From: Lachnospiraceae bacterium
GTDB taxonomy: Bacteria > Bacillota > Clostridia > Lachnospirales > Lachnospiraceae
NCBI GenBank assembly: GCA_024692955.1
Contig: JAILLW010000060.1
Location: forward strand, 1-57,912
Reading direction: 5' to 3'
Length of the DNA: 57,912 bases
The notes beneath the pieces are model-generated. The model searched no databases and had not been told where the DNA came from. It worked only from the letters and a program-made list of their open reading frames with translations. The translations under genes were made by a program, and so were the position numbers. The stretch's first letter is position 1. Each line of letters begins with the position of its first letter. Below, piece by piece: positions 1 through 8,018 of the stretch.

Positions 1-1374
1 CTTGGCGCATCCTCGGTGACGGTCGTGTCACGAAGCGGGAAGAGATATGACAGTGACGTCAGCTCGGAAGTGCGTTTCATAACGTATGATATATTAAAAG
101 AAGAATTAACAAACAGGGATAAAAATAACGGGTGTATTTTAGTAAACACGACCCCTGCGGGCATGTTTCCCGATATTTCCGGCATGCCGGTGGATCCGTC
201 TTTGCTTGACAGCCCCATGATCATGGGGGTTCTGGATGTTGTTTACAATCCCCTGAGGACAAGGCTCGTTCTGGAGGCGGAAAAACGGGGGATCAGGGCT
301 GCAAACGGTCTTTCCATGCTGGTGGCCCAGGCGTTTTTCGCGGAAAAACTCTTTTTCGGCAGGGATCCCGTCATGGACGAAGAAGAGGAAAAGGTGCTGG
401 ATCGCATTATCGGCAGCCTTCGCGCCGAAAAGGAAAATCAGGTCCTGATCGGGATGCCGGGAAGCGGCAAGAGCTTTTCCGGAAGATGGCTGTCCGAAGA
501 GACGGGAAGGCCGCTTTTTGATACGGATGAGATCTTCCTTGAAAGATACGGGATTCCGGCAGGGGAGTATATCGGGAGGAACGGAGAGGCTGCCTTCCGG
601 GAAAAGGAGGCAGAGATCATAGCCGAACTGTCTTCGAAGGAAGGAATCGTGATCTCCACCGGCGGCGGAGCGATCCTTAACAGCAAAAACACGGACGCGC
701 TGAAAGCGAACGGGATCCTTATCTATATCCACCGGCCGCTTAAGGAACTTGAAACGGACGGACGCCCCCTGTCAAAGGGGCGGGAAAACCTGAAAGGGCT
801 TTTTTACAGAAGACTTCCGCTCTATCTTCGGGCAAAGGACCGGATCATTTTGAACTGTGGCTCGAAAGAGGAGCTGAAAGAGAAGCTTTCCGCGCTCCGG
901 AATAAGCGGGAAAGAGGAGAAGAAGGAGAAGAACCGATGAAGATCCTTATCATCAACGGACCGAACCTCAATATGCTCGGGATCCGTGAGCCCGAGATCT
1001 ACGGAAGGAGCACCTACGCGGATCTTCTGGAATATCTTTCGAATGAGGCAAAGACCCTTGGGGTGGAGGCGGAATTCTTTCAGTCGAACCATGAAGGGGA
1101 CCTTGTGGATGCGATTCAGGATGCTTACGGGATCTATGACGGGATTGTCATCAATCCGGGGGCTTATACCCATACGAGCATTGCGCTTCCCGATGCGGTC
1201 AAGGCCGTGGGGATCCCCACCGTGGAGGTTCATATCTCCGATGTGGATTCGCGGGAGGAATTCCGGAAAACAAGCTATATCCGGCAGGCGGCGATCGGAA
1301 CGGTCTCCGGAAAGGGCTTCGAAGGATATGCGGAAGCGATGCGGCTGATCATGGAAAACGCGGGAAAAGCCTGA
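1..1374 (+). CDS. Shikimate dehydrogenase (C-terminal part)-shikimate kinase-type II 3-dehydroquinate dehydratase fusion, 5' partial
   Basis: One uninterrupted frame enters from the left edge and carries three shikimate-pathway enzymes. Numbering from the GTG at 16, residues 1-115 are the NADP-binding half of shikimate dehydrogenase (NTTPAGM motif near 44-50). Residues 141-300 are shikimate kinase, with P-loop GMPGSGKS at 146-153, DTDE at 169-172 and the GGG loop at 216-218. Residues 308-452 are type II dehydroquinase, with PNLNMLG, EIYG, NPGAYTHTS and the VEVHISD histidine. No stop separates kinase and dehydratase. An AG-rich Shine-Dalgarno-like tract lies just before the internal ATG at 937, so the dehydratase may be made fused, separately, or both. 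GTG 16 is not the true start, because LGASS upstream is also family-like. Domain identities are firm; the fused state in the cell is inference. Confidence 0.93.
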   Translation, partial: LGASSVTVVSRSGKRYDSDVSSEVRFITYDILKEELTNRDKNNGCILVNTTPAGMFPDISGMPVDPSLLDSPMIMGVLDVVYNPLRTRLVLEAEKRGIRAANGLSMLVAQAFFAEKLFFGRDPVMDEEEEKVLDRIIGSLRAEKENQVLIGMPGSGKSFSGRWLSEETGRPLFDTDEIFLERYGIPAGEYIGRNGEAAFREKEAEIIAELSSKEGIVISTGGGAILNSKNTDALKANGILIYIHRPLKELETDGRPLSKGRENLKGLFYRRLPLYLRAKDRIILNCGSKEELKEKLSALRNKRERGEEGEEPMKILIINGPNLNMLGIREPEIYGRSTYADLLEYLSNEAKTLGVEAEFFQSNHEGDLVDAIQDAYGIYDGIVINPGAYTHTSIALPDAVKAVGIPTVEVHISDVDSREEFRKTSYIRQAAIGTVSGKGFEGYAEAMRLIMENAGKA

Positions 1375-1440
1375 GAAAAGAACGGGTTGAAATCTGCTTT
1401 ATTCTATGCTATAAATATTAAGTCGTCTGCGGACGGATCC

Positions 1441-1514
<74 letters not shown>

Positions 1515-1516
1515 CT

Positions 1517-1554
1517 GACCAAGGCCTCAGCCGTTACGGCTGTGGTCTTTTTTT
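1517..1554 (+). terminator. Rho-independent terminator after tRNA-Arg
   Basis: CAGCCG/CGGCTG (1528-1533, 1537-1542) closes a TTA loop. Outer GACCA/TGGTC pairing extends the stem across a one-sided internal loop, and a run of seven T follows. It directly follows the tRNA and separates it from fliW. Confidence 0.85.
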
Positions 1555-1669
1555 ATATTCTGTGGTATGATGTGAGGAGGGTCCGGCGCGGCAGACCTTA
1601 TACGGGACCACGCCGGGGCGGGGCATCTTAAAGACTTACGGACGGTCTTGCCGAGAAAGGAGACAGGAT

Positions 1670-2113
1670 ATGGAATTTACTTCGAAACTATTCGGAAGAG
1701 TCGATGTGGATGAAGAAAAGGTGATCGAATTTCCCAACGGGATCATCGGTTATCCGGATTACAGGCGGTTTACCCTGATGTATGATATCGACAAGAGCAT
1801 TCCTTCAGGACTGAATTTCCTGGTATCCCTTGATGAACCGGCATTTTTGCTGCCTGTTGTCACGGCACTCATGGTAAAGCCCGGTTATTCTCCGATCTTC
1901 AGCGAGGACGTTCAGGCGGTGATCGGAAAGCTCGACGCGTTCAACGCGCTTCTGCTCGTGACCATGACGATCCCGGAGGATATCACGAAGATGACCGTGA
2001 ACCTGAACGCGCCGATCGTGATCAATACGGATACGAAGAAGGCCATTCAGTCCATGGTGGAAAACAAGGATTACGATATCAAATATCCGATCTATGATTT
2101 TTTGAAAAACTAA
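1670..2113 (+). CDS. fliW: Flagellar assembly factor FliW
   Basis: 147 residues with family hallmarks: an N-terminal strand leading to FPNGIIGYPDYRRF, the FLLPVV segment, and a C-terminal NLNAPIVINTDTKKAIQ block followed by YPIYDFL. In characterised bacteria FliW binds flagellin and antagonises the RNA-binding regulator CsrA, coupling flagellin translation to export. The start has AAGGAGACAGG upstream. csrA normally sits beside fliW, but here the next gene encodes an HPt protein and no csrA or flagellar gene is in the window. The role here may be flagellar with partners elsewhere, or a retained orphan. Identity is firm; its circuit in this organism is unknown. Confidence 0.92.
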   Translation: MEFTSKLFGRVDVDEEKVIEFPNGIIGYPDYRRFTLMYDIDKSIPSGLNFLVSLDEPAFLLPVVTALMVKPGYSPIFSEDVQAVIGKLDAFNALLLVTMTIPEDITKMTVNLNAPIVINTDTKKAIQSMVENKDYDIKYPIYDFLKN

Positions 2114-2134
2114 GGAGAAGACGGCAGAAAAACT

Positions 2135-2716
2135 ATGAGAGAGAACAGGATCGACCGGGAAACCGGTATCATGTACTGCGGAACGGAAGAACTCTACGAG
2201 GAGATCGTATCGGACTTTTATAAACTGATCGATGAGAAGGCCTCGAAGATCGAGGAACTCTTAAGAGAAGGAAACATCAGGGATTATACGGTAGAGGTCC
2301 ATTCCTTAAAGAGCACGGCGCGCATGATCGGGGCGTCCGATCTGTCGGCGGCGGCACTGGAGATGGAGATGGCCGGAAAGGACAACGATACGGCCAAGCT
2401 TCAGGAAAAGACACCGGAACTTCTTGCGATGTACCGTGAATTCAAGGATGTTCTCGGCTATATCGGCGAGCAGAAAGCCGCAGCGGATAAAGAGGAGGTT
2501 TCCACGGATCTTATCCGGGAAAAGCTTGAGACGATCATCCGGGGAACGGAGGATTTTGACATCGACACGGTGGATCAGGCGATGAAGGAGCTGAACGGCT
2601 TTAAGATGCCGAGTGCCGCGATCAGCGAAATGATGAACCGGCTCGACCTTTTCGTCCGGGATGTGGCCCTCGATGATATCTCGAACACAGCCGCAAGCAT
2701 TCTGGAACTTCTGTAA
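2135..2716 (+). CDS. HPt (histidine phosphotransfer) domain protein
   Basis: 193 residues, soluble. An N-terminal four-helix HPt domain (about 1-110) has the phosphorylatable histidine in VHSLKSTARMIGA (H56), the usual HxxKxxA/G core. The second half (about 120-193) is acidic, helical and not assignable. HPt proteins shuttle phosphate from hybrid-kinase receiver domains to response regulators. The window's hybrid kinase at 20458 ends in a receiver with no HPt, so this protein is a candidate partner (inference). It lies 21 bp after fliW and is probably cotranscribed. The AAGGAG is 17 bases from the ATG, farther than usual. Confidence 0.88.
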   Translation: MRENRIDRETGIMYCGTEELYEEIVSDFYKLIDEKASKIEELLREGNIRDYTVEVHSLKSTARMIGASDLSAAALEMEMAGKDNDTAKLQEKTPELLAMYREFKDVLGYIGEQKAAADKEEVSTDLIREKLETIIRGTEDFDIDTVDQAMKELNGFKMPSAAISEMMNRLDLFVRDVALDDISNTAASILELL

Positions 2717-2780
2717 AAGGATGCATCCCGGCCTGCTTTGAAACATACGAAAATATAGGAGACCAGAGGAACAGAGTATT

Positions 2781-3788
2781 ATGGAAACGGAAAAGAAAGT
2801 CATGCTCTCCGGCATTCAGCCGAGCGGAGACCTGCATCTCGGAAACTATCTTGGCGCGATCCGGAACTGGGCGGATCGTGTCAATGATTATGAATGCTAT
2901 TACTTTATGGCGGATATGCATACGATCACGGTAAGGCAGGATCCGAAGGAACTCCGGCGGCGGTCGCTGGAAATGCTGGCGCTTTATATCGCCTGCGGGC
3001 TTGATCCCGAAAAGAATACCCTGTTTCTGCAGTCCCATGTGCCGGCTCACGCCCAGCTGGGGTGGGTGCTTGACTGCTATACGATGTTCGGGGAGCTTTC
3101 CCGGATGACCCAGTTCAAGGACAAGTCGGAGAAGCATAAGGATAATATCAATGCGGGCCTTTTCACCTATCCGGCCCTGATGGCTGCCGACATCCTGCTC
3201 TACCAGCCGCATTACGTACCGGTGGGCGAGGACCAGAAGCAGCATGTGGAGCTGACAAGGGATCTGGCGATCCGCTTCAATAATATCTACGGTGAGGTCT
3301 TCCGCGTGCCGGAGCCTTATATCGCCAAAGTCGGGGCCAGGATCTACGGGCTTACCACTCCGAATCAGAAGATGTCCAAGTCCGAACCGAACGGCTGTGT
3401 TTTCCTGATGGACGAGCCCGATGTGATCATGAAGAAATTCAAGCGGGCGGTCACCGATTCGGATACGGAGCGCTGCGTTCATTATGATAAGGAACAGAAG
3501 CCGGGAGTGGCGAATCTGATGGCGATCTATTCCACGATCACCGGAAAGACCATGGAAGAGATCGAGAAGGAATTCGAAGGACAGGGCTACGGAGCCTTCA
3601 AACCGGCGGTAGGCGAGGCGGTGGTGAAAGCCCTTGATCCCATCAGGGAAGAGGCGAAGCGCCTGATCGCGGACAGAGCCTATCTTGACGGCGTATACAA
3701 AGAGGGTGCCGAAAAAGCATCCTATATCGCGAACAAGACATTGAGAAAGGTATATAAGAAGATCGGATTCTATCAGCCCGAGCGGTAA
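2781..3788 (+). CDS. trpS: Tryptophanyl-tRNA synthetase
   Basis: 335 residues, normal length for class I TrpRS. It has the HLGN version of the HIGH signature at 19-22 after GIQPSGDLH, KMSKS at 197-201, and the family blocks MADMHTIT and PVGEDQKQHVELTRD. It charges tRNA-Trp with tryptophan using ATP in the cytoplasm. The 64-base gap from the HPt gene is too short for a T-box leader, so tRNA-sensing attenuation is not apparent here although many Bacillota trpS genes have it. It is convergent with the methyltransferase gene downstream. Confidence 0.98.
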   Translation: METEKKVMLSGIQPSGDLHLGNYLGAIRNWADRVNDYECYYFMADMHTITVRQDPKELRRRSLEMLALYIACGLDPEKNTLFLQSHVPAHAQLGWVLDCYTMFGELSRMTQFKDKSEKHKDNINAGLFTYPALMAADILLYQPHYVPVGEDQKQHVELTRDLAIRFNNIYGEVFRVPEPYIAKVGARIYGLTTPNQKMSKSEPNGCVFLMDEPDVIMKKFKRAVTDSDTERCVHYDKEQKPGVANLMAIYSTITGKTMEEIEKEFEGQGYGAFKPAVGEAVVKALDPIREEAKRLIADRAYLDGVYKEGAEKASYIANKTLRKVYKKIGFYQPER

Positions 3789-3806
3789 AACGGCATCGCC
3801 GGGGGC

Positions 3807-4712
3807 TTATTGCCTGACCCAGCGGCCGGTAGTTCCGCAGGGAAGAACAAGACCGCTTTCACGGACGGGAAGCCCGATCACGGATGAGAAAACTTCTCCG
3901 CCGAACCCGGGGACAAGAAGACTCCCCAGCATATAGGTGAGAACGGCATCCGATAATCCCGTTGTATAGGAATTGATAAGGAAGAACAGAGCGTCTTCGG
4001 CCAGAAGACCGGCACAGAGCCGGATGAGGTCGAAGACGTTTTCTTCGAGTTTCCAGAGTTCGCCCTTCGGCCCACGTCCGTAGGAAGGGGGATCCATAAT
4101 GATCCCGTCATAGAAGTTTCCCCGGCGGATCTCGCGTTCCACGAATTTTACGCAGTCATCGACCAGATAACGGATCGGCGCCTCCCCCAGTCCGGAGGCG
4201 GCGGCATTTTCTTTGGCCCAGCCGACCATTCCCTTTGAGGCATCGACGTGCGTCACATGGGCACCGGCCTTCGCGGCAGAAAGAGTGGCCCCGCCGGTGT
4301 AGGCAAAGAGATTCAGCACTTTCAGGGGACGGTCCGGGGTATAGAGGTTTCGCCCCGTTTCGCGATCCTTCTTAAGAGCGTTCCGGATAAGCTCCGAGGT
4401 CCAGTCCCAGTTCACCGCCTGCTCGGGGAAAAGTCCGGTATGCTTGAAACTGAAAGGCTTGAGCCGGAAGGTGAGATCCCGGTACCGGATGCTCCATTCC
4501 TCCGGAAGATCAAAGAATTCCCATTCTCCGCCGCCTTTGCTGCTCCGGTGGTAATGGCCGTTCAGATGTTTCCACTCGGGGGCTTTCTTCGGTGTTTTCC
4601 AGATCACCTGGGGGTCCGGGCGAAGCAGGATATAATCTCCCCAGCGCTCGAGCTTTTCTCCCTCCGAGGTATCGATCACTTCATAATCAGTCCAGTTTTC
4701 GGCAGTCCACAT
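3807..4712 (-). CDS. Class I SAM-dependent methyltransferase, RlmI/RlmK-like
   Basis: 301 residues. The Rossmann core starts at about 131 with VLNLFAYTGGATLSAAKAGA (SAM-binding motif I), followed by HVDASKGMVGWAKENA and catalytic-type MDPPSYGRG. The N-terminal half resembles the small beta domain of RlmI-type 23S rRNA methyltransferases, but no PUA domain is obvious. It probably methylates rRNA or another nucleic-acid base, since DPPSY motifs are typical of RNA cytosine and guanine methyltransferases; the exact target cannot be read. It lies 27 bp downstream of the ASKHA gene on the same strand, and the two probably form an operon. Confidence 0.85.
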   Translation of the reverse strand: MWTAENWTDYEVIDTSEGEKLERWGDYILLRPDPQVIWKTPKKAPEWKHLNGHYHRSSKGGGEWEFFDLPEEWSIRYRDLTFRLKPFSFKHTGLFPEQAVNWDWTSELIRNALKKDRETGRNLYTPDRPLKVLNLFAYTGGATLSAAKAGAHVTHVDASKGMVGWAKENAAASGLGEAPIRYLVDDCVKFVEREIRRGNFYDGIIMDPPSYGRGPKGELWKLEENVFDLIRLCAGLLAEDALFFLINSYTTGLSDAVLTYMLGSLLVPGFGGEVFSSVIGLPVRESGLVLPCGTTGRWVRQ

Positions 4713-4739
4713 AGTGTCCTTTCCGACCCGTCCGGCGGT

Positions 4740-6251
4740 TCATTCCGCCCGGTCGCGCGATGGCAGGGTCATATAATGATAAAAGAGTTCCTGAAACTCC
4801 GGTCTGTTTGCCAGCTGTACGGTCAATATGGATTTCCGGAGATTAATAACATCTGTTACTTCTTCGCCGGAAAGCTTCCGGAGAAGAATGCGAACAGCCC
4901 CGGAACCCGCCAGATTACCGCATTGACGGATCTTTCCGGCAGGAATGGGAGGCAGGATTCCGAGAGCAAGAGCGCTTTCGACGGTAATGCAGCTTCCGAA
5001 AGCTCCCGCCAGACGGATCCCGTCGAGTTCCGATGCGGTCAATCCTGCCATCCGGAGGAGCAGTTCCGTGCCGGATCGAAGGGCGGAGATCGAGAGCAAA
5101 AGTTCCCGGATATCCTCCTGTGAAATTCTGACCAAATCGGTCAAACGAAAATATCTTGCGTTATTCCGGCCGGAATAGCCCGTGTTATCAATTTCAATCC
5201 TTCCGGCGATCCGGTAGGGGCACCCTGAGGCCAGAGCCGCCTGTCTGTCACAAAGGTAACCGGTGTTGTCTATTGCTCCCGTTTCGAGGAGATGCTGCAG
5301 AAGGGAGAGGAGTCCGGATCCGCAGACGCCTTTTGGGGTCGCTTCGTCGATGGTATGAAAGCGAAGGTCAAAATCTCCGTTGACTAATTCGGTTAATGAC
5401 ATTTTGTCGATGGCACCGGGTTCCCCGCGCATTCCGCAGGAGATATTGCCGCCTTCCATGGCGGGTCCCGCGGCCACGGAGGTCGCAAGATTTCCGTCAT
5501 CCCGCAGAAGAACGATCTCGGCGTTTGTTCCGATATCGATAAGGAGCAGAGTCCGGCCTTCCCTTTTTTCCTCGAGGGCATACGAAGCCGCAAGGGCATC
5601 CGCACCCACGTAGTTTCCGATTCCCGGCAAAAACTCCGCCCGGAAGGAATCGGAGAGCGTAAAGGGAGTATTTTTCGGGAAATGCTCCCGTACGGTCTTT
5701 TCAAAAGGATAATCCTGTACGGATCCGAGGATCACGGGGTTCCCGACGAGGAGGATCCGGCTGAGAATCCCGGGAGGCGGGGACGCTTTTCCGCTGTCCG
5801 GACCGGAGAGTGCCCCGGCCGTGTCCGGGGGAATCTCCCCTATGCCGACACCGTAAACGGACAAAAGCTCCGCTGTCATGGAAACCACCGCATCACCGAG
5901 AATGTCCGAGAGAGCCTTCTTTTCTTTTGCTCCGCGGGAAGCGTAGGTTACGCGGCTTAAGATATCCGGGCCGAAAGCGATCTGAGGGTTCACCCGGCTT
6001 ATGGCAAGGAGCACACCTTCCGGTAAGAGCTCCGGGGCCGCCGTGAGATTCCGCCCGGCATCCGGTGACCCGCCGGCATCCGGTATTCCCCGGGTGTCCT
6101 GCATTTCTCCGGTGCCCGCTGTTCCGCCGGCGTCCGATTCTTTTTTCGCGAACGGCGTACAAAGATAAGCCGCGAGTGTCGTGCTCCCGAGATCAAAGGC
6201 GATGCCGTATTCCGTATATTCGGGCAGATCCCTGTCTTTTCCGGACTCCAT
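4740..6251 (-). CDS. RACo-like ASKHA ATPase (DUF4445 type) lacking the N-terminal ferredoxin domain
   Basis: 503 residues. It begins almost directly with the ASKHA phosphate-1 motif (GIAFDLGSTTLAAYL, about 16-30). It continues with NPQIAFGPDILSRVTYASRG, LLIDIGTNAEIVL (phosphate-2), AAGPAMEGGNISCGM, GVCGSGLLSLL and adenosine-type IRLAGAFGS. Relatives are ATP-dependent reductive activators of corrinoid proteins (RACo/RamA) and usually start with a 2Fe-2S domain; no ferredoxin cysteine cluster precedes the ASKHA fold here. A Gly/Asp/Ala-rich insertion (about 38-70, DAGG-like repeats) interrupts the first subdomain. It is divergent from proB. Activation of a corrinoid protein is inference; no such partner is in the window. 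Confidence 0.82.
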   Translation of the reverse strand: MESGKDRDLPEYTEYGIAFDLGSTTLAAYLCTPFAKKESDAGGTAGTGEMQDTRGIPDAGGSPDAGRNLTAAPELLPEGVLLAISRVNPQIAFGPDILSRVTYASRGAKEKKALSDILGDAVVSMTAELLSVYGVGIGEIPPDTAGALSGPDSGKASPPPGILSRILLVGNPVILGSVQDYPFEKTVREHFPKNTPFTLSDSFRAEFLPGIGNYVGADALAASYALEEKREGRTLLLIDIGTNAEIVLLRDDGNLATSVAAGPAMEGGNISCGMRGEPGAIDKMSLTELVNGDFDLRFHTIDEATPKGVCGSGLLSLLQHLLETGAIDNTGYLCDRQAALASGCPYRIAGRIEIDNTGYSGRNNARYFRLTDLVRISQEDIRELLLSISALRSGTELLLRMAGLTASELDGIRLAGAFGSCITVESALALGILPPIPAGKIRQCGNLAGSGAVRILLRKLSGEEVTDVINLRKSILTVQLANRPEFQELFYHYMTLPSRDRAE

Positions 6252-6279
6252 ACTTATATCTTATCAGAAATTGTACGGA

Positions 6280-6313
6280 TTGAGAATCTCCAGCAAATAT
6301 GGTATTCTATAAT
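6280..6313 (+). promoter_or_regulatory. Probable promoter of proB operon
   Basis: TTGAGA (6280-6285), a 17-base spacer, then TATTCT (6303-6308), which overlaps a perfect TATAAT (6308-6313). It lies about 107 bases before proB in the divergent intergenic region. Which of the overlapping -10 boxes is used cannot be told. Confidence 0.6.
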
Positions 6314-6419
6314 ACTGTGGCGAAAAGGAACACCCGGTGCGCCAAAACGCAGGGCGTACGGCGCCTGAACATCCGGGAATGCGCGGTCAGAGAGAACAGG
6401 AGAAACAGACGGACAGATC

Positions 6420-7217
6420 ATGAACAGAGATTTTCTGAAGGATAAAAAGAGGATCGTCGTGAAGATCGGCACCTCCAACGTGACGCATGAAGAGTCAGGG
6501 GAACTGAATCTCCTGAAGCTCGACAAACTCGCACAGGTACTGACGGATATCAGGAGCAGGGGAAAAGATGTGATCCTGGTATCGTCCGGGGCCATAGGCG
6601 CGGGACGGACTGCCCTCGGGATCAAGGAAAAACCGGTTTTTCTCCCCATGAAGCAGGCATGCGCCGCTGTGGGACAGGCACGGCTCATTATGATCTACCA
6701 GAAACTTTTTGCCGAATACAACCAGTCAATCGCCCAGCTGATGGTCACAAAGCATACGCTTACGAACCGGATCAGCCGGGTGAACGCGCAGAATACCTTA
6801 AGAGAACTCCTGAATATGGGAGTGATCCCGATCATCAATGAGAACGATCCGGTATCCACGGATCAGATCCAGAATGAGGTCTTCGGGGACAATGATACCC
6901 TTTCCGCCATCGTTGCGGAACTGGTCGGAGCGGACCTTCTTGTCCTGCTTTCGGATATTGACGGCCTCTATACGGATAATCCGAGGGAAAACCCGGACGC
7001 TTCCTTTATAGAATTCGTGGAGAATGTGGAAGATATGGCGGAGTACGCCAAGGATACCACCACCACCTGGGGAACCGGCGGGATGACAACGAAGCTCGAA
7101 GCTGCGAGGATCGCCACGAAGGCGGGCTGCGATATGGTGATCTGTAACGGAAAAGACGTGGTGGATGTAAGCCGTATTCTGGACGGGAAGCCGATAGGAA
7201 CGTTATTTCGCGCATGA
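6420..7217 (+). CDS. proB: Glutamate 5-kinase (PUA-less)
   Basis: 265 residues, amino-acid kinase fold: VVKIGTSNVT at the N-terminus, VSSGAIGAGR, INENDPVSTD, FGDNDTLSAIVA, DIDGLYTDNP and GTGGMTTKLEAA. It phosphorylates L-glutamate to gamma-glutamyl phosphate, the first step of proline synthesis. The C-terminal PUA domain of E. coli-type enzymes is absent, as in several Clostridia. proA, the usual next gene, is missing; instead the ATGA overlap at 7214 couples translation to an unknown membrane protein. Identity is firm. Confidence 0.96.
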   Translation: MNRDFLKDKKRIVVKIGTSNVTHEESGELNLLKLDKLAQVLTDIRSRGKDVILVSSGAIGAGRTALGIKEKPVFLPMKQACAAVGQARLIMIYQKLFAEYNQSIAQLMVTKHTLTNRISRVNAQNTLRELLNMGVIPIINENDPVSTDQIQNEVFGDNDTLSAIVAELVGADLLVLLSDIDGLYTDNPRENPDASFIEFVENVEDMAEYAKDTTTTWGTGGMTTKLEAARIATKAGCDMVICNGKDVVDVSRILDGKPIGTLFRA

Positions 7218-8017
7218 ATAACAGGAACGGAAAGCAGATGTTTCTGCTTATAGGGGTCGCGATCCTGAGCGTCGAGATCGCAATGGTACTGATCCTTTCG
7301 ATGGCCATGCGGGACAAGACTCCGGACGGATCTTCCCGGAAGACGGGAGGAGTCCGCATGTCTTCTTCGGAGGCGGGGCGGGAACCGGAAGGGGGCAAGA
7401 GACAGAGCCCCGAAGGCCGAACCGTGTCGGATCCGGAAGAAGAAAAGAACAATGAAAACACGAAAACATCGGATGGAAAACCCGATGTTTTTACCGAAAA
7501 CGACTACTACGAAATTAAACCTGCATTTTATATTCAAGCGAAAGTTCTGGAATGGGCAGGTTATCCGGCCATCAGGACTTCGGATGATTTCTTTGATCTC
7601 ATCGACGGGTTTATTATGGAAAACCCGATCACTCCGGACGGATCTTCCTATATTGCCTATCTGACTCCGGATGAGGAGGATTATAAGGAAAAACTTTATA
7701 CCGGGCGCGTGCTCGGCACCTATAATGTCTGGGCGGATTTCGGAGCCGATGTAACCGAAGCGTTCCGGGAGAACGGAATGCGGGAGGAAGGCTGCGATTA
7801 TCTTCCTCTGGATCTTTTCACCGAAGGATATGAACCTTCCGGCAAAGAAGAGGATCCGGATCCGCGAATGGCGGACAGGGAGGATGAATACGAAGAATCC
7901 CGCCGGAAAGTGATCGATTCCCTGCAGTCCGAAGCTTATGAGACGGTGCTTGCCTGCCTTGAGGCATACGGGGCCGGGACTTACGCCGAATTCGCTTACA
8001 AAGTAAGGATGGAATAA
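7214..8017 (+). CDS. Membrane-anchored protein of unknown function
   Basis: 267 residues. One N-terminal hydrophobic helix (about 9-31, FLLIGVAILSVEIAMVLIL) with few charges before it suggests an uncleaved anchor with the rest outside. A hydrophilic Ser/Glu/Lys-rich linker (about 35-90) leads to a folded acidic domain (about 92-267) rich in Tyr and Asp. I recognise no family or catalytic motif. The start overlaps the proB stop (ATGA) and the MATE gene begins one base after its stop, so the three form a tight operon. No functional link to proline synthesis can be asserted. Confidence 0.75.
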   Translation: MNNRNGKQMFLLIGVAILSVEIAMVLILSMAMRDKTPDGSSRKTGGVRMSSSEAGREPEGGKRQSPEGRTVSDPEEEKNNENTKTSDGKPDVFTENDYYEIKPAFYIQAKVLEWAGYPAIRTSDDFFDLIDGFIMENPITPDGSSYIAYLTPDEEDYKEKLYTGRVLGTYNVWADFGADVTEAFRENGMREEGCDYLPLDLFTEGYEPSGKEEDPDPRMADREDEYEESRRKVIDSLQSEAYETVLACLEAYGAGTYAEFAYKVRME

Positions 8018-8018
8018 A

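Noticed and set aside
2114-2134. csrA next to fliW
   Set aside because: The next frame is an HPt protein and no 60-80 residue CsrA-like frame occurs nearby.
2717-2780. T-box leader before trpS
   Set aside because: Only 64 bases are available and no T-box sequence or specifier stem is visible.
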